DNA of 64,000 nt, taken from contig CAWIKY010000006.1 of NCBI GenBank assembly GCA_963836905.1, positions 310,001 to 374,000 on the forward strand, given 5' to 3'. The first letter of the stretch is position 1; each line of letters starts with the position of its first letter. Below the pieces are notes generated by a model. That model saw only the letters and a list, made by a program, of their open reading frames with translations. It had not been told where the DNA came from and made no database searches. Positions 17,993-27,998 of this stretch are shown here, piece after piece. The DNA comes from CAWIKY01 sp963836905. GTDB taxonomy: Bacteria > Pseudomonadota > Alphaproteobacteria > Caulobacterales > Hyphomonadaceae. The translations under genes and the position numbers were made by a program.

Positions 17993-19231
17993 TCAGCCCA
18001 GCGGAAATCCCTGCACCAGCTTTGGCAGGTCGGGGCGGTCCCCGCTCGCCTGACGGGCCAGTTGACGGCGCAGCGGCTCGACCCGCCCGCCAACATCCAG
18101 CGCGAGCCTGCGCAGCGGTTTCAGAAGTGGCGACGTCGTCGAGTAAAGGCGGTTGATGGCGTCCATCGCAAGCGCCGTCGATACGCCGTCGAAGCGTCGC
18201 CAGCGCTCATAGCGTTCCAGCATAGCGCCATTCCCGGTGGCCAGTCCGCAGGCACGGTCTTCCACCAGACACTCCAGAAGGGCCGCGCAGTCCTTGAGGC
18301 CGAGATTGAAGCCCTGACCGGCTAGCGGGTTGATCTTGCGAACGGCGTCTCCTGCCAGCGCGATGCCGGGTGCAATCATCGTTTCAGCAAAGCGAAGACT
18401 GAGCGGATAGGCGAGCGGGTCGCGAAGCACCTGCATGGGGCCTGCCAGCTGGGCAAACCGCCGGTTGATCTCCGCTTCCAGCGCAGACCGTGACAGCCTC
18501 GCCGTAGCGAAAGCCGCCTCGCGGCGTCTGAACCAGGCGAGATTCGCGCGGTTCTCCGTCAGGGGTAAAACCGCGAACGGGCCTTCATCCTGAAACCATT
18601 GCCGCGCCACACCGCCATGCGGCTCGGTCAATTGCACCGTCACTGCCAGCACGGCCTGCGGATAGTCCCATCCATGACTGCGAATACCGGCAAACTCGCG
18701 CACGGAAGAACCTGCACCATCCGCACCGACCAGAAGATCGGCTGTCAGCGTTGTCCCTGAACCGAGCGTCACGTGTGCCGGGCCCGCGCCATCGGCAGCG
18801 ATGGCGGACACAGTGTCGGGCGCGAAACGGGTGAGGCCGTTTGCCTGTCTCAAGCCAGTTTCGAGCGCTGCCATTAATTGGTCGACCTCGACCATGTAAC
18901 CAAGAGGGCCTGAACTGTCTTCGCTCCCTGAAAGATCCTCTGTCCCGAACAGGGTGGCGGCCGGAGGCAGAGCACCGCGCGTGTCTTCCGCGCTCATGCC
19001 CGAAAGCGGCTGCGCGCCGTCGATCAGCTGCGCTGCAATGCCGGCCGCCTCCAGCACGTGCCAACCGCCGCGAACGATTGCAAAAGCCCGGCTGTCGGGC
19101 ACGAACCCGGCCTCCGGGTCGCGCGGTTCGACCAGAGCTGTGCGAAACCCGTGGGCCGCGCTCAATATGGCAAGCATCGCCGCACTCGGGCCACCGCCAA
19201 TGATTGCAAGATCGAACCGGCTGTCATTCAT
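17993..19231 (-). CDS. UbiH/Coq6-family FAD-dependent monooxygenase
   Basis: 412 residues from ATG 19231, where the FAD fold begins. Dinucleotide motif LAIIGGGPSAAMLAI, DG-type segment DLLVGADGAGSSVRE, and the GD motif ALAGDAVRKINPLAGQGFNLG typical of UbiH/UbiF/VisC ubiquinone hydroxylases. Likely hydroxylates an intermediate of ubiquinone biosynthesis at the inner membrane; which ring position cannot be told. A longer in-frame ORF extends upstream but reads as low-quality Arg/Gly sequence without a fold. Confidence 0.85.
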   Translation of the reverse strand: MNDSRFDLAIIGGGPSAAMLAILSAAHGFRTALVEPRDPEAGFVPDSRAFAIVRGGWHVLEAAGIAAQLIDGAQPLSGMSAEDTRGALPPAATLFGTEDLSGSEDSSGPLGYMVEVDQLMAALETGLRQANGLTRFAPDTVSAIAADGAGPAHVTLGSGTTLTADLLVGADGAGSSVREFAGIRSHGWDYPQAVLAVTVQLTEPHGGVARQWFQDEGPFAVLPLTENRANLAWFRRREAAFATARLSRSALEAEINRRFAQLAGPMQVLRDPLAYPLSLRFAETMIAPGIALAGDAVRKINPLAGQGFNLGLKDCAALLECLVEDRACGLATGNGAMLERYERWRRFDGVSTALAMDAINRLYSTTSPLLKPLRRLALDVGGRVEPLRRQLARQASGDRPDLPKLVQGFPLG

Positions 19232-19524
19232 AGCCGTGAATATAGTGCGCAGGGCGGCATCTGTCAGTGCGGTTGTTGGGGCGATCGCGCCCGCGGCTCG
19301 CTTAGTTCGATGACCGCGCCGTGCGGTTTCCCCAACGCGAACCTGCCAAAAAACAAGGCAGCCCTGCCACATTTTCAGACATCGGCAGGCCGAAACGCGT
19401 CCGGCACCGCCCCGCGACCGCTTCGGCACTTAATCCGCCTCTTCGCACTTGCAACACTGATTTCAGGATTGCGACACCTCACTGGTGACACGCCGTCCGG
19501 ACTCGAGAAGACTGGGGACAGGAC

Positions 19525-20847
19525 ATGCAAACACAAAACCGAAGATGGATGGGGCGCCTGTCCGGCGCAGCCATTCTGACAGGCTTGATGCTGGCGGGAA
19601 CAGCATCAGCGCAGGATGCGGGCACGGCCGGAGAAGTCGCCGCCTATGTCGACAATTCGTATCTCTTCCTGATTTCAGGACTGGTTGTCATGTTCATGGC
19701 GGCGGGATTCTGCATGCTGGAAGCCGGTCTTGTCCGGTCCAAGAACGCCGCAACGCAGGCCACCAAGAACGTGGCGCTCTACGCGGTTGCGGGCATCATG
19801 GTCTATGTCGTCGGCTACCATATGATCTATCCGGCCGGTGACTGGCTGATTGACGGGTATCTTTCATTGCCGAACGTGTGGTCTGAGGGCGACCGCGACG
19901 CGATGAGCTCAGCAGGGTACGCACCGGCGTCCGACTGGTATTTCCAGATGGTATTCGTTGCGACCTGTGCCTCGATTGTCTCCGGCACCGTTGCAGAACG
20001 GGTCAAATTGATCCCGTTCCTCATCTTCGTCGCCGTTCTGACCGGCTTCATCTACCCGATCCAGGCAAGTTGGGAATGGGGTACCGGCTGGCTTGACCGG
20101 ATGGACTTCTCCGACTTTGCAGGCTCGACGCTTGTGCACTCCACCGGCGGATGGGCGGCCCTCATGGGTGCCATCATCATCGGCCCGCGGATCGGCAAGT
20201 ACGTGAATGGCAGAACCGTGCCTATGCCCGGCTCCAACATTCCGCTGGCAGCGCTCGGTACGTTCATTCTCTGGTTCGGCTGGTTCGGCTTCAATGGCGG
20301 TTCGCAGCTTGCGGCCGGCACGATCGGCGACATCAACGCCGTCGGCATCATCTTTGCCAACACCAATCTGGCAGCGGCAGGCGGCGTGGTCACCTCGCTT
20401 ATCCTGACGCAGCTTCTCTACAAGAAGATCGACCCGACCATGGTGTTCAACGGCGCGATCGGCGGGCTTGTGGCCATTACGGCAGAACCGCTGATGCCGG
20501 AACTCTGGCAGGCGATCCTGATTGGCGGCGTGGGCGGTGTTCTGGTGGTGCTGACGGTGCCGCTCCTGGACAAGCTGAAGATCGATGATGCCGTCGGTGC
20601 CATCCCGGCCCACCTTGTTTGCGGCATCTGGGGAACGCTCATCGTTTCCTGGACCAATAGCGGGGCACCGATCCTTTCGCAGATCATCGGTGTGGTCGCC
20701 ATTGGCGTGTTCGTGTCCGTTTCCTCGGCGATCATCTGGCTGATCCTGAAATACACCATGGGTGTGCGGGTCAGTGAAGAAGAGGAAATCGAAGGGCTCG
20801 ACAAGGGCGAGCTCGGCCTCGAAGCCTATCCGGAATTCGTCAAGTAA
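19525..20847 (+). CDS. amtB: Ammonium transporter Amt/AmtB
   Basis: Inner-membrane ammonium channel, 440 residues, with a cleaved signal peptide (LTGLMLAGTASAQ), 11 helices and Amt hallmarks: FCMLEAGLVRSKNAA, the twin-histidine positions in LVHSTGGWAALMG and IPAHLVCGIWGTL, and ILWFGWFGFNGGSQL. The C-terminal cytoplasmic tail (GELGLEAYPEF) is the GlnK-binding type, yet no glnK adjoins. A possible weak sigma-54 site (CGGCAC-N5-CCGC, GG 19425-19426 and GC 19437-19438) lies about 90 bp upstream; nitrogen control is typical for the family. The remaining 293-bp upstream gap shows nothing else. Confidence 0.95.
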   Translation: MQTQNRRWMGRLSGAAILTGLMLAGTASAQDAGTAGEVAAYVDNSYLFLISGLVVMFMAAGFCMLEAGLVRSKNAATQATKNVALYAVAGIMVYVVGYHMIYPAGDWLIDGYLSLPNVWSEGDRDAMSSAGYAPASDWYFQMVFVATCASIVSGTVAERVKLIPFLIFVAVLTGFIYPIQASWEWGTGWLDRMDFSDFAGSTLVHSTGGWAALMGAIIIGPRIGKYVNGRTVPMPGSNIPLAALGTFILWFGWFGFNGGSQLAAGTIGDINAVGIIFANTNLAAAGGVVTSLILTQLLYKKIDPTMVFNGAIGGLVAITAEPLMPELWQAILIGGVGGVLVVLTVPLLDKLKIDDAVGAIPAHLVCGIWGTLIVSWTNSGAPILSQIIGVVAIGVFVSVSSAIIWLILKYTMGVRVSEEEEIEGLDKGELGLEAYPEFVK

Positions 20848-20870
20848 CGAACCGGTCTCTGGCCTGAACG

Positions 20871-20906
20871 AAGCCCCCTTGCAGTTCGCTGCCAGGGGGC
20901 TTTTTT
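20871..20906 (+). terminator. Intrinsic terminator after amtB
   Basis: Stem AAGCCCCCT (20871-20879) / AGGGGGCTT (20894-20902) followed by TTTTTT, 24 bp after the amtB stop. Confidence 0.92.
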
Positions 20907-21059
20907 GTTCGAGGAACCCTTGAAGCATGGCAATGCCTGCGCATTGCGATTAAGTCGTAGAGAATTGGTAAGGGTAGCAGCGAAATCGAGAGACGGCGTG
21001 TTGTAGATAACGCTCCGGACGCAATCCTGGCGCACGCGGGACGCTGCCTCTGAATAAGG

Positions 21060-21221
21060 GCAGGTTCCCGCCTACGTGGGAAATGTACTCTTTGCCCATC
21101 CTTCGACAGGCTCAGGATGAGAGCGTGCAGCAGCAAAATGAGAGCGGTGGCCCGGCACCGGGGCAGCGAGCGTTTCCAGCAACAAAAGCTCTCACATTGA
21201 GCTTGTCGAAATGCGAGAGCG
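21060..21221. repeat. Dispersed intergenic repeats between amtB and rpoD
   Basis: The 480-bp gap between amtB and rpoD holds no credible gene. It contains the hairpin TTCCCGCCTACGTGGGAA (21065-21082), then CCTTCGACAGGCTCAGGATG (21100-21119) and, about 80 bp later in opposite orientation, a CATTGAGCTTGTCGAAAT relative (21194-21211), both next to GAGAGCG. This is the same repeat family as at 14066-14163. Confidence 0.7.
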
Positions 21222-21328
21222 CGGTGTACCATCCAAAGCAAATGCAGGACCAGCACTGCACGTCCCCGCAGAAACGGCACAATCGGTTTGTAGCAGCCGA
21301 ACGCCGCAATCTCGTACCCTGACTCCCG

Positions 21329-23294
21329 TCAGGTATCCAGAAAGCTTCGAAGTTTGCGGCTGCGGGACGGGTGCTTCAGCTTGCGCAGGGCCTTGGCCTC
21401 GATCTGGCGAATACGTTCACGCGTCACCGAGAATTGCTGGCCGACTTCCTCAAGCGTGTGGTCGGTGTTCATGCCTATACCGAAGCGCATACGCAGCACG
21501 CGCTCTTCGCGCGGGGTCAGCGAGGAGAGAACACGCGTCGTAGTTTCGCGCAGGTTCGACTGGATGGCCGCATCAACGGGAAGAAGCGCGCCCTTGTCCT
21601 CGATGAAGTCGCCAAGATTGGAGTCCTCGTCGTCACCGATTGGCGTTTCAAGGCTGATCGGCTCTTTCGCGATCTTGAGCACCTTGCGGATTTTCTCAAG
21701 CGGCAGGCCGAGCTTCTCAGCCAGTTCTTCCGGCGTCGGCTCGCGGCCGATTTCGTGCAGCATCTGGCGCTGTGTGCGGACGATCTTGTTGATCGTCTCG
21801 ATCATGTGCACCGGAATACGAATGGTGCGGGCCTGATCGGCAATGGACCGGGTGATGGCCTGCCGGATCCACCAGGTCGCATAGGTGGAAAACTTGTAGC
21901 CGCGACGGTATTCGAATTTGTCCACGGCCTTCATCAGACCGATATTGCCTTCCTGGATCAGGTCGAGGAATTGCAGGCCCCGATTGGTGTATTTCTTGGC
22001 GATGGAGATCACCAGACGCAGGTTGGCTTCCACCATTTCCTTCTTGGCAATGCGGGCTTCGCGCTCGCCCTTCTGCACGGTCTGGACAATGCGGCGATAG
22101 TCATCGATCGGCACGCCGATCTCTTGCGCAACGTCGGAAATTTCCCCGCGCAGTTCTTCGATTCGCCCCGTTTCAGCTGCAACGAAGCGTTCCCATTTCT
22201 TTGATAATCCCTGGACCTCTTCGGACCAGTCGGGGGCGAGTTCCTGCCCGAGATAGCTGTCGAGGAAATCCTTGCGCGGGACGCCGTGCGCATCGGCCAG
22301 CCGCATCAGACGGCCTTCCAGCCCCATCAGCCGCTTGTTGATGGCATAGAGCTGTTCGACGAGCGAATTCGATCCGTGCATTGTTAAGGTGCATGGTCTT
22401 CAGGCTGTCGATAATGCCGTTCTGGAGATCATTGTAGGCGTCCTGATCCTTCGCGGTCAGGGCCTTGCCCTCCATCCGGCGGGAGATCAGCTTTTCCTGC
22501 AGCTTGCGGAACTTGGCGAAGTCGGCGGCCATTGCATCGAGCTTGGCGGTCACGCCCTCGCGCAATTCGCCCTCCATCGCGGACATGGACATGGCCGCGC
22601 CCTCGTCTTCTTCCTCGTCCTCGCGTTCGCGACGTTTCTGTTCGTCGGTCTTGCGCGTGCCGTCCGGGTTGAAGTTTTTGGTCTCGTCTTCTTCCTCTTC
22701 CTCGGGCTCTTCGGGCTCGGGCGGCGGCGGGTTCTCCGCGCCGTAGGTGGCTTCCAGATCGATGATGTCGCGCAGGAGAACGGTTTCGTTAACCAGTTCG
22801 TCGCGCCAGACCATCATGGCCTCGAAGGTCAGCGGGCTTTCGCACAGGCCACGGATCATGGCATCGCGTCCGGCCTCGATGCGCTTGGCGATGGCGATCT
22901 CGCCCTCACGGGAGAGAAGCTCCACCGTGCCCATTTCGCGCAGGTACATGCGGACCGGGTCATCGGTCCGGTCATAGCGGCTGGACCCTGAGGTCTTGGC
23001 GACCTCGCGGCCCGTGGCCTTGGTCAGTTCGCCTTTGTTTTCAGTTGCTTCTTCGCCTTCTTCCTCGGAATCAACCACGTTGATACCCATTTCCGACAGC
23101 ATGGACATCACGTCCTCGATCTGTTCTGAATTGACTTCGTCGGATGGCAGAACCTTGTTCAGCTCATCGTGCGTGACATAGCCGCGGGTCTTGGCTTTCT
23201 TGATGAACTTCTTGACCGCTGCGTTATTGAGGTCGAGCAGCGGGCTGTCCGGCGCTTCGGTCTCGGCTGGTTTTGTCTCTGCCTTGCTGCTCAT
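21329..23294 (-). CDS. rpoD: Primary RNA polymerase sigma-70 factor RpoD, frameshifted in this sequence
   Basis: Housekeeping sigma factor of about 654 residues. The first frame (23294 to about 22368) has region 1.1 (KKFIKKAKTRGYVTHDELNK), the sigma-70 non-conserved region with an acidic insert, and DPVRMYLREMG. The second frame (about 22366 to 21329) has region 2 (YKFSTYATWWIRQAITRSIA), region 3, and region 4 (VTRERIRQIEAKALRKLKHP). Dropping one base in GAATTC near 22367 gives the normal alphaproteobacterial join LNNARIE-SLVEQLYAINKRL. Because rpoD is essential, the break is almost certainly a sequence error. It lies downstream of dnaG on the same strand, the conserved rpoD-dnaG macromolecular-synthesis arrangement. 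Confidence 0.95.
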
Positions 23295-23353
23295 TCATTC
23301 ACTCCGGACAGGCGGCGCGGGCGTCCCCACGGGGCCTGTGATTGTCATTCAGG

Positions 23354-25231
23354 TTATCGCCCGGACTTGCGTGCGACGGCTTCGGCGAACGCCTTTATCG
23401 ACTCGCTTACGCTCGAATTGGCGGCCCGCCCCGATGAACCTGTGTCCTCGTTTGCTGATAGCCTCTTTATCTCGTTCTCCCGCGCGACTTTTTCAACAGC
23501 CAATTTCTGTGCCAGTTCGACACTGGCAAAGGGGCCCCTGCCGGCTGCGTTTTCCGAAGAGAGGTTTCCCACTGCGCAGAATTTTTCCAGCGCGTCCAGC
23601 CAGATGTTCACCTCGGTGCTGTCAGAACGCCGGTTTGCGGGCTGCGGAAAGCTGGCCAGAAGCGCGGCGGCCTTCGTGTTGCCGAGGTGGCGCAAGTGCC
23701 GCATCAGTCCGCTCCGGCTGACAATATCGCCGTTTTCAGCCAGATCGAGCATGGCATGCTTGATGGCATCGACACTTGCGTCGGGGAAGCGGGCAACGCC
23801 CAGGCGTTCCTGCGCCTGGTCCAGAAGCTCCGGGCTGGCAATCAGCCGGACGAGAATACCGAGCCCGCGAATGTTGTTCTGTGGATCGGCTTTCACCGAC
23901 GCGGCGGCGGGCGTCTTCGTGTTATTGCCGCCTGAATATCTGCGCTGCTGGAACAAATGATCACGCGCGCGCGACATCAGCTCGCGCAGATACGCCTTGC
24001 GGACACCCTCATGCTTTATGGCAGCGATGGCCGATTGCAGACGGTCCTCCAGCGCGGCGCGGCGCTCTGGCGTATCAAGCGGCTCGCGGTCGCGTTCGCG
24101 CTGCCAGAGCAGATCTACCAGAGGGAGAGCGCCCTTCAGGGCTTCTCCCATCGCGTCCTTGCCGTGCCTGGCGATCATGTCGTCCGGGTCCAGCCCGTCC
24201 GGCAGAAGCGTAAAGAACAGGGATCGTCCGGGCTCCAACAGGGGCAGCGCGCGGTCGATGGCCGAATGCGCGGCGCGAATGCCTGCGGCATCCCCGTCAA
24301 AGCAGAGAACGGGCTCGCCGCCTGCCCGCCACAAGAGCGCCAGCTGATCTTCGGTCAGCGCGGTGCCGAGCGGTGCGACGCCATGCCCAAACCCGGCTTC
24401 GGCCAGTGCGATGGCATCCATATAGCCCTCGCAGACGACCAGTCCGTTCGCGTCGAGGTCCGCTGCGGCCGCCCGGGCCTTGCGATAGCGATAAAGCTGG
24501 CTGCCCTTGGAAAAGAGGGCCGTTTCCGGGGAGTTCAGATATTTCGGCTTGGCATCTTTTTCCAGCGCCCGGCCGCCAAAGGCGATGACCTTGCCCTGCA
24601 CATCCTCGATAGGAAAGATGATCCGGCCCCGAAACCGGTCATAGGGGTCTTTGCGACCCTCCGGCTGTATGGCAAGGCCGGCTTCGACGAGCGCGTGCGG
24701 TCCCGTTCCCTTGCTCTCCATGTAATCGATCAGGCCGCACCAGCCATCGGGTGCAAAGCCGATCCTGTGGCGCTTGCAGGCGGCCGCGTCCAGTCCGCGC
24801 CCCGCCAGATAACGCCGCGCCGCTGCGCCCTCATCCTGTTGCAGCTTCGTCTCGAAGAATGTCGTGACGGTTTCCAGAACATCGATTTCACGGTCACGTC
24901 TGGACCGGGCCGCGCGGTCTTCCGGCGTCTGGGTCGGCAGGGCCATCCCGGCCTCGGCTGCGAGACGTTCGACCGCTTCATTGAAGCTCAGTCGCTCGGT
25001 TTCCTGCAGAAAGCCGATGACATCGCCGAACTTGCCGGACGAGAAGCATTTGTAGAAGTGCTTCTGGTCGTTGACGTAAAAGCTCGGCGTCTTCTCGGCG
25101 GTAAACGGGGAGAGGCCCACCCATTCCTTGCCCTGCTTGCGTAGTTTCACCTTCTGGCCGATCAGGTCTGACGGTCGGATACGGGCCTTGAGTTCGGCCA
25201 GGAAACTGTCGCTGAAGCGGTAACCGGACAT
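23354..25231 (-). CDS. dnaG: DNA primase DnaG, zinc-ligand-poor variant
   Basis: Synthesises RNA primers at the replication fork. 625 residues from ATG 25231 (MSGYRFSDSF). TOPRIM domain with VVCEGYMDAIAL and VLCFDGDAAGIRAA; C-terminal DnaB-interaction domain follows. In the N-terminal zinc domain, three of the four usual ligands are replaced: the stretch VGLSPFTAEKTPSF has Ser41 and Thr44 in place of Cys and His, and YKCFSSGKFGD keeps Cys62 but has Ser65 for the second Cys. The fold is otherwise conserved. This variant may be a known trait of some alphaproteobacterial primases; I cannot check that here. 60 bp upstream of rpoD. Confidence 0.95.
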   Translation of the reverse strand: MSGYRFSDSFLAELKARIRPSDLIGQKVKLRKQGKEWVGLSPFTAEKTPSFYVNDQKHFYKCFSSGKFGDVIGFLQETERLSFNEAVERLAAEAGMALPTQTPEDRAARSRRDREIDVLETVTTFFETKLQQDEGAAARRYLAGRGLDAAACKRHRIGFAPDGWCGLIDYMESKGTGPHALVEAGLAIQPEGRKDPYDRFRGRIIFPIEDVQGKVIAFGGRALEKDAKPKYLNSPETALFSKGSQLYRYRKARAAAADLDANGLVVCEGYMDAIALAEAGFGHGVAPLGTALTEDQLALLWRAGGEPVLCFDGDAAGIRAAHSAIDRALPLLEPGRSLFFTLLPDGLDPDDMIARHGKDAMGEALKGALPLVDLLWQRERDREPLDTPERRAALEDRLQSAIAAIKHEGVRKAYLRELMSRARDHLFQQRRYSGGNNTKTPAAASVKADPQNNIRGLGILVRLIASPELLDQAQERLGVARFPDASVDAIKHAMLDLAENGDIVSRSGLMRHLRHLGNTKAAALLASFPQPANRRSDSTEVNIWLDALEKFCAVGNLSSENAAGRGPFASVELAQKLAVEKVARENEIKRLSANEDTGSSGRAANSSVSESIKAFAEAVARKSGR

Positions 25232-25311
25232 GGAAACGAGTGTAGCGCGCGGCGCGGCGCGCGCATAGCAAGGCGACTGAATTTCACTGTGAATGTTTGC
25301 CAGCGTCGTCT

Positions 25312-26691
25312 TTAGAAGGCGCGTGCCTCGAAAATCGGCTCGAGCGACCTGTTCCACTTGCCGTTATACAGCTCGAGCAAGCGACCGGCCGGGGTGATGC
25401 CGCTTTGTGCGACCTCGTCGAGTTCCGCCAGAAATCCGGTTTCGTCATCACCTGCCGTTGACAATCGTCCGCGCCGCTTCAGGCCGTCGCGGGCAAGGTC
25501 CAACACCTCTTTTGCCAGATCCTGCATGCGTCGCCCGCCCGGCACAGGCGCGTCCATGCCAAGTGCGGGAGCCGTCAGGCGCATGGCTTCGCGCTCTGCG
25601 GTCGTCCAGTCCTTGACGATATCCCAAGCCGCATCGAGCGAGCGTTCATCATAGAGCAGGCCCACCCAAAGCGCTGGCAGGGCGCAAAGCTGGCTCCACG
25701 GACCGGCGTCCGAGCCCCGCATTTCCAGAAACGTCTTCAGGCGCACTTCGGGGAAAATGGTCGAAAGATGATCCTCGAAATCGGCAATGGCCGGCTTCTC
25801 GCCCGGCAGGATGGAAAGCTCACCGCGCAGGAAGTCACGGAAGGACAGCCCGGAGGCGTCCATATACGTCCCCTTGCGACGTACGAAATACATCGGGACG
25901 TCGAGCGCGTAATCCACATACCGCTCAAAGCCCATGCCGTCCTCGAACACGAAGGGCAACATACCGGCCCGTTCAATGTCGACATCGGTCCAGAAATGCC
26001 CGCGATAGGACAAAAACCCCGTCGGCTTGCCGTCAGCGAAAGGCGAATTGGCGAAGAGAGCATTTCCGAGCGGTTGCAGCGCCAGCGACACCCGGAACTT
26101 CTTCACCATGTCGGCTTCGGAACTGAAATCCAGATTGGTCTGCACCGTGCAGGACCGGAACATCATCTGATGGCCCAGCCGCCCGACCTTGCGCATGTAA
26201 TCGCGCATGATCTTGTAGCGCCCTTTCGGCATCATCGGGGTGTCTTCGAGCGACCAGACGGGCGAAAACCCGAGCCCCAGAAAGCCGACGCCCAGTTCAT
26301 CGGAGATTGCCCGGACTTCGCGTAGATGCTCGCCGACCTCGTTGCAGGTCTGGTGAATGTGCTCGAGCGGTGCTCCGGACAGTTCGAACTGGCCGCCGGG
26401 CTCAAGACTGACGCTCGCGCCATCTTTCTTCAGGCCGATAATGTTGCCTGCCTCGACGATGGGCTCCCAGTCGAACCGGGTCGCAAGCCCTTCCAGCACG
26501 GCCTTGATGGAGGCCGGGCCGTCATAGGGAAGCGGCAGGTTGCTGTCCCGAATGAAACCGAACTTTTCGTGCTCGGTACCGATGCGCCAGTCGCTTTTCG
26601 GTTTGCACCCGGCAGCGAGGTAATCGACCATCTCGGCCTTGTCCTCGATGCGTGGCGCATGCTCATCGATGTCTTTCGTTGGCGTGGTCAT
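25312..26691 (-). CDS. gshA: Glutamate-cysteine ligase (alphaproteobacterial/plant type)
   Basis: First, rate-limiting step of glutathione synthesis (Glu + Cys + ATP to gamma-Glu-Cys). 459 residues from ATG 26691. GCS2-family hallmarks: WRIGTEHEKFGF near the N-terminus, VSLEPGGQFELSG, FRSCTVQTNLDF, and PARVGLLYD-like LWVGLLYDERSLDAAW. This plant-like class is usual in alphaproteobacteria. Same strand as the upstream radical SAM gene (75-bp gap); no obvious functional link. Confidence 0.95.
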   Translation of the reverse strand: MTTPTKDIDEHAPRIEDKAEMVDYLAAGCKPKSDWRIGTEHEKFGFIRDSNLPLPYDGPASIKAVLEGLATRFDWEPIVEAGNIIGLKKDGASVSLEPGGQFELSGAPLEHIHQTCNEVGEHLREVRAISDELGVGFLGLGFSPVWSLEDTPMMPKGRYKIMRDYMRKVGRLGHQMMFRSCTVQTNLDFSSEADMVKKFRVSLALQPLGNALFANSPFADGKPTGFLSYRGHFWTDVDIERAGMLPFVFEDGMGFERYVDYALDVPMYFVRRKGTYMDASGLSFRDFLRGELSILPGEKPAIADFEDHLSTIFPEVRLKTFLEMRGSDAGPWSQLCALPALWVGLLYDERSLDAAWDIVKDWTTAEREAMRLTAPALGMDAPVPGGRRMQDLAKEVLDLARDGLKRRGRLSTAGDDETGFLAELDEVAQSGITPAGRLLELYNGKWNRSLEPIFEARAF

Positions 26692-26766
26692 GGGCGCGGC
26701 CTTGTGGTGTCCGTTACTGGCGAGGCAGATAGGTCGCCGCTGCGCCACGCCCAATAGGGCAAGGCG

Positions 26767-27848
26767 CTATACCGTCTCGCCAGCTTTTCTATGGGCGGCA
26801 AGCCGTTTGTCCTGCAGGTCGCGCAATTGTGAGCCGAGATGTGCTTCGAAAAAGGCGTCGCATCCCAGACATTTGTTGACGACAATGGCGCCCTTGCCGT
26901 CTTTCGCATGACTTTTCTTAAAGAAGGTGTCGCGGTCCCAGCCGTCTCCGAGCCCCATTGCATCTGGTTCGCCGCGGTTGATGGCCTGGATTGCGGGCAG
27001 GGCGGCAACGCTTGCCAGAATATCGGAGAGGCGCTCTTGCGTCAGGTTTCCAAGCGGTGCCTTGGTCTTCAGGCAACACGGATAGACATTGCCGTTCGGC
27101 TCGATGGAGACCTCCGAACCAGCCTCGCCAATCTTCAAAAAGTTCTTCCCGCCTGACCATCTGGCGCAGAAATTGGTGTCATACCCCGCATTCGTCAGGC
27201 CGTTCGCCACGCCCGTCCCCGTGGCCAAAGCTCGCCGATCCAGAGGTCCGGCTGGGCCCCGAAGAAGAGGAAAGTCGGTTGGTCCGGTGGTGGCCGCTTG
27301 TCGACCTCCGGCGCTTTCAACCGGTCATCCTTTTCACCGCCCAGAGACACTTCGCGCACGCCGCGCGTGTCCATCATTGCGCGAATGTCCTTCATGAAGG
27401 CGAATTTCTTTTCGCCCTGCATGCCTACATGGTAGTCATCGATGGAGGACACGGCGATCGAAGACACGCCGCGCTCGAGGATCTCGTCGAGGATGTCCGG
27501 GGTCAGCACATCGCCGGTCGTCTGGATCGAGATACGGGGCATGGCTGCGCCGTATTTTTCCCTCAGGGCCGAAAGCGCCGGATAGAACAGCTCTTCGCGC
27601 ACCCCGTCTATGAGAAGCTCGCCGCCAGCCATGACAAGCAAGGTGGGCTGGCGCCCGCGTTCCGGGTGTTTGGGGTCGGACCAGGACAGATCATCCGGCA
27701 GATTGTCGATCACGGCACGGTAGGCGGCTCGCCCTTCTCCGACGACCTCTGTCAGGGCATCGCGGACATAAGGCCGGAAGCGGTCATCGTAACAGTGCTT
27801 GCACTTGCGGTGGCAGGCCCATGTGAGAACCCAGTAAATAGCTTGCAT
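26767..27848 (-). CDS. Radical SAM/SPASM-type protein, frameshifted
   Basis: Radical S-adenosylmethionine enzyme of about 360 residues. N-terminal cluster motif CHRKCKHCYDDRF (CxxxCxxC), AGGELLIDG, and SIQTTGDVLTPDILDEIL in the TIM-barrel. The C-terminal part has a SPASM-like set of cysteines (FCARW, SIEPNGNVYPCCLKT, PLGNL, NKCLGCDAFF) for an auxiliary Fe-S cluster. The frame breaks near 27205-27225: DLWIGELWPRGRA continues in the other frame as NGLTNAGYDTNFCARWSGG, and one missing base explains it. No precursor peptide or partner seen, so the substrate is unknown. Start taken at ATG 27848; a GTG at 27866 would add six residues. Confidence 0.8.
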
Positions 27849-27998
27849 AAGCAATGGTCTATTCACAAGACGCCGCCCCGTCGAGAGCTACGGCTGTGTC
27901 CCACGAAAACGTGAAGGCAGTTGTTAACAGACATGGTTGCATGCTTGACGCGGGGCAAAAAAAGGCGCGCATAAGCGTCGGGGTCCGGGGAGAGATAA

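Noticed and set aside
22173..22381. Two separate sigma-factor genes instead of one rpoD
   Set aside because: The two frames meet at a normal mid-protein sequence (LNNARIE then SLVEQLY); neither half would work alone.
22340..22400. Programmed ribosomal frameshift in rpoD
   Set aside because: No slippery heptamer or downstream structure is evident at GAATTC, sigma-70 genes are not known to use one, and many unrelated genes in the window are broken the same way; sequence error is simpler.
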